Source of the DNA: Pseudomonadota bacterium
GTDB taxonomy: Bacteria; Pseudomonadota; Gammaproteobacteria; Acidithiobacillales; Acidithiobacillaceae
Assembly (NCBI GenBank): GCA_021818125.1
Contig: JAKAFG010000130.1
Location: 1-6,046, forward strand
Length of the DNA stretch: 6,046 nucleotides
Direction: 5' to 3'
Below the pieces are notes generated by a model. That model saw only the letters and a program-made list of their open reading frames with translations. It made no database searches and had not been told where the DNA came from. A program made the translations under genes and the position numbers. Shown in pieces: positions 5,053 to 6,046 of this stretch (its first letter is position 1; each line of letters opens with the position of its first letter).

Positions 5053-6046
5053 GAGACCAACTGGCGCGGAACACGCATCTGCATACGGCAGCTCAACTCG
5101 TAGGAGATCGTATCGAGTCTCGTCGCCAGGGATTCGAGGGCTGGTCCGCCAGCCCCCATGAGCACGACGGAAGCCCCGATTTCCGCCGACACGGTCGTCA
5201 AGTCTACAAAAAGCATATCCATACTCACTCGTGCCAAAGTCCGGGTAGCCTGTCCGGCCACCGTGACCGGCGCCCCCGAACCCAGGTGACGCGGATAGCC
5301 ATCACCGTAGCCCGCCGCCACGACCCCCACCCGGCAGTGTGCAGGAGCCTGCCAGGCTGCACCATAGCCCAGCCAGTCACCGGGGGCGAGCTCGCGGATG
5401 GCCACCACTGCACTACGCCAGGACAGCACGGGTTGCAAACCGATCTCGGTACCGCTGTGCCCGGCGAAGGGCGAAAGACCGTATAGCATGAGCCCGGGGC
5501 GCACCCAGTGCTGATGGGTAAAGGGCAGTGCCAGCACCCCCCCCGAATTGGCCAGGGTGTGCTGACCCGCCGTGCAATGACCAAAGTGCGCAATGGCCTC
5601 GGCGAAAACGCCCGCCTGCTGACGACTGAAAGGGTCGTCCGGCGTATCGGAGCGGGCGAGATGACTCATCAGCCCCAGCACCTGCCAGCAGGGATGGCTT
5701 TGCAGCCCGGCAAATACTGCCGACAGTTGGTCGGGTGCAAAGCCCAAACGGTGCATACCCGTATCCACCTTGATAAACAGCCGCAGGGGCGCGTCAGCGG
5801 CATGGGTCGCCAGCCAGAGTAGCTGCCGTTGTTCATGGATAACGAGCAGATAGCCCCGGGCGGCCGCAACAGCGACCTCCTCCGCGTCGAAAGGCCCTCC
5901 GAGCAGACAAACCGGTAGCTCCAGACGCAGATCATGAAGGGTTTCCGCCTCTTCCAGAGAAGCCACGGCAAAGGCATCGACACCTGCCTCTGCCAGCACC
6001 GGGGCGCAGAGCGCGACATCATGTCCGTAGGCATTGGCTTTGACCG
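5049..6046 (-). CDS. alr: Alanine racemase, 5' end cut by window edge
   Basis: The reading frame is open to the right edge and gives 331 residues, so roughly 30-35 N-terminal residues are missing compared with the family (about 355-375). Alr is a PLP enzyme that interconverts L- and D-alanine for peptidoglycan. The first visible residues are VKANAYGHD, whose Lys (codon at 6041-6039) binds PLP. DTGMHRLGF contributes the conserved Arg near the cofactor, VRPGLMLYG is a family signature, and GYGDGYPR carries the catalytic Tyr (codon at 5309-5307). ARVSMDMLFVDLT belongs to the C-terminal beta domain. The GTG at 5999 is internal, since conserved sequence continues upstream of it. The gene overlaps radA by four bases. 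In related bacteria dnaB often precedes alr-radA, which predicts dnaB beyond the right edge; that is inference. Confidence 0.97.
   Translation of the reverse strand, partial: VKANAYGHDVALCAPVLAEAGVDAFAVASLEEAETLHDLRLELPVCLLGGPFDAEEVAVAAARGYLLVIHEQRQLLWLATHAADAPLRLFIKVDTGMHRLGFAPDQLSAVFAGLQSHPCWQVLGLMSHLARSDTPDDPFSRQQAGVFAEAIAHFGHCTAGQHTLANSGGVLALPFTHQHWVRPGLMLYGLSPFAGHSGTEIGLQPVLSWRSAVVAIRELAPGDWLGYGAAWQAPAHCRVGVVAAGYGDGYPRHLGSGAPVTVAGQATRTLARVSMDMLFVDLTTVSAEIGASVVLMGAGGPALESLATRLDTISYELSCRMQMRVPRQLVS

Noticed and set aside
5049..5999. Alanine racemase starting at GTG 5999
   Set aside because: The PLP-lysine motif KANAYGHD lies upstream of this codon in the same frame, so the GTG is internal and the true start is outside the window.

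Overview
The window looks like chromosomal DNA of a Gram-negative gammaproteobacterium-like organism. An Acidithiobacillus-type genome is my best guess. I infer this from an OprI-like outer-membrane lipoprotein, an alr-radA gene pair and moderately GC-rich coding sequence; no rRNA or other decisive taxonomic marker is present. Seven protein genes are supported, two of them cut by the window edges. Six lie on the minus strand and one on the plus strand.

Left part (1-433): the window opens inside a Phd/YefM-family antitoxin gene on the minus strand that runs off the left edge. A perfect 6-bp-arm palindrome upstream of it overlaps a -10-like box and could be an autoregulatory operator. Next comes a short stretch with a perfect TATAAT inside another dyad, followed by a strong Shine-Dalgarno and an ATG that leads into no credible protein. 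It may be a leftover of a mobile element end. After it lies a clear intrinsic terminator belonging to the next gene.

Middle part (434-1732): a small Lpp/OprI-like lipoprotein gene built of four 14-residue alanine-rich repeats is divergent from a gene for a secreted protein with a degenerate double-psi beta-barrel domain. The roughly 400 bp between them are non-coding. They carry an AT-rich promoter-like block and, just before the TTG start of the secreted-protein gene, a pair of hairpins that can also pair in another way.

Right part (1762-6046): a minus-strand run of housekeeping and stress genes reads alr (5' end missing), radA, a secreted DUF4168-like protein and pepP. alr and radA overlap by four bases (ATGA) and are surely co-transcribed. 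A good sigma70-like promoter sits between radA and the DUF4168-like gene, so the last two genes probably form their own unit, with possible read-through from radA because no terminator is visible. Functions span cell-wall precursor supply (D-alanine), recombination-intermediate processing (RadA), cell-envelope structure (lipoprotein, barrel protein) and proline-peptide turnover (PepP).

I see no CRISPR array, tRNA, rRNA, intact insertion sequence or clearly new multi-gene system. The most open questions are the degenerate barrel protein with its structured leader and the orphan promoter block near position 330.
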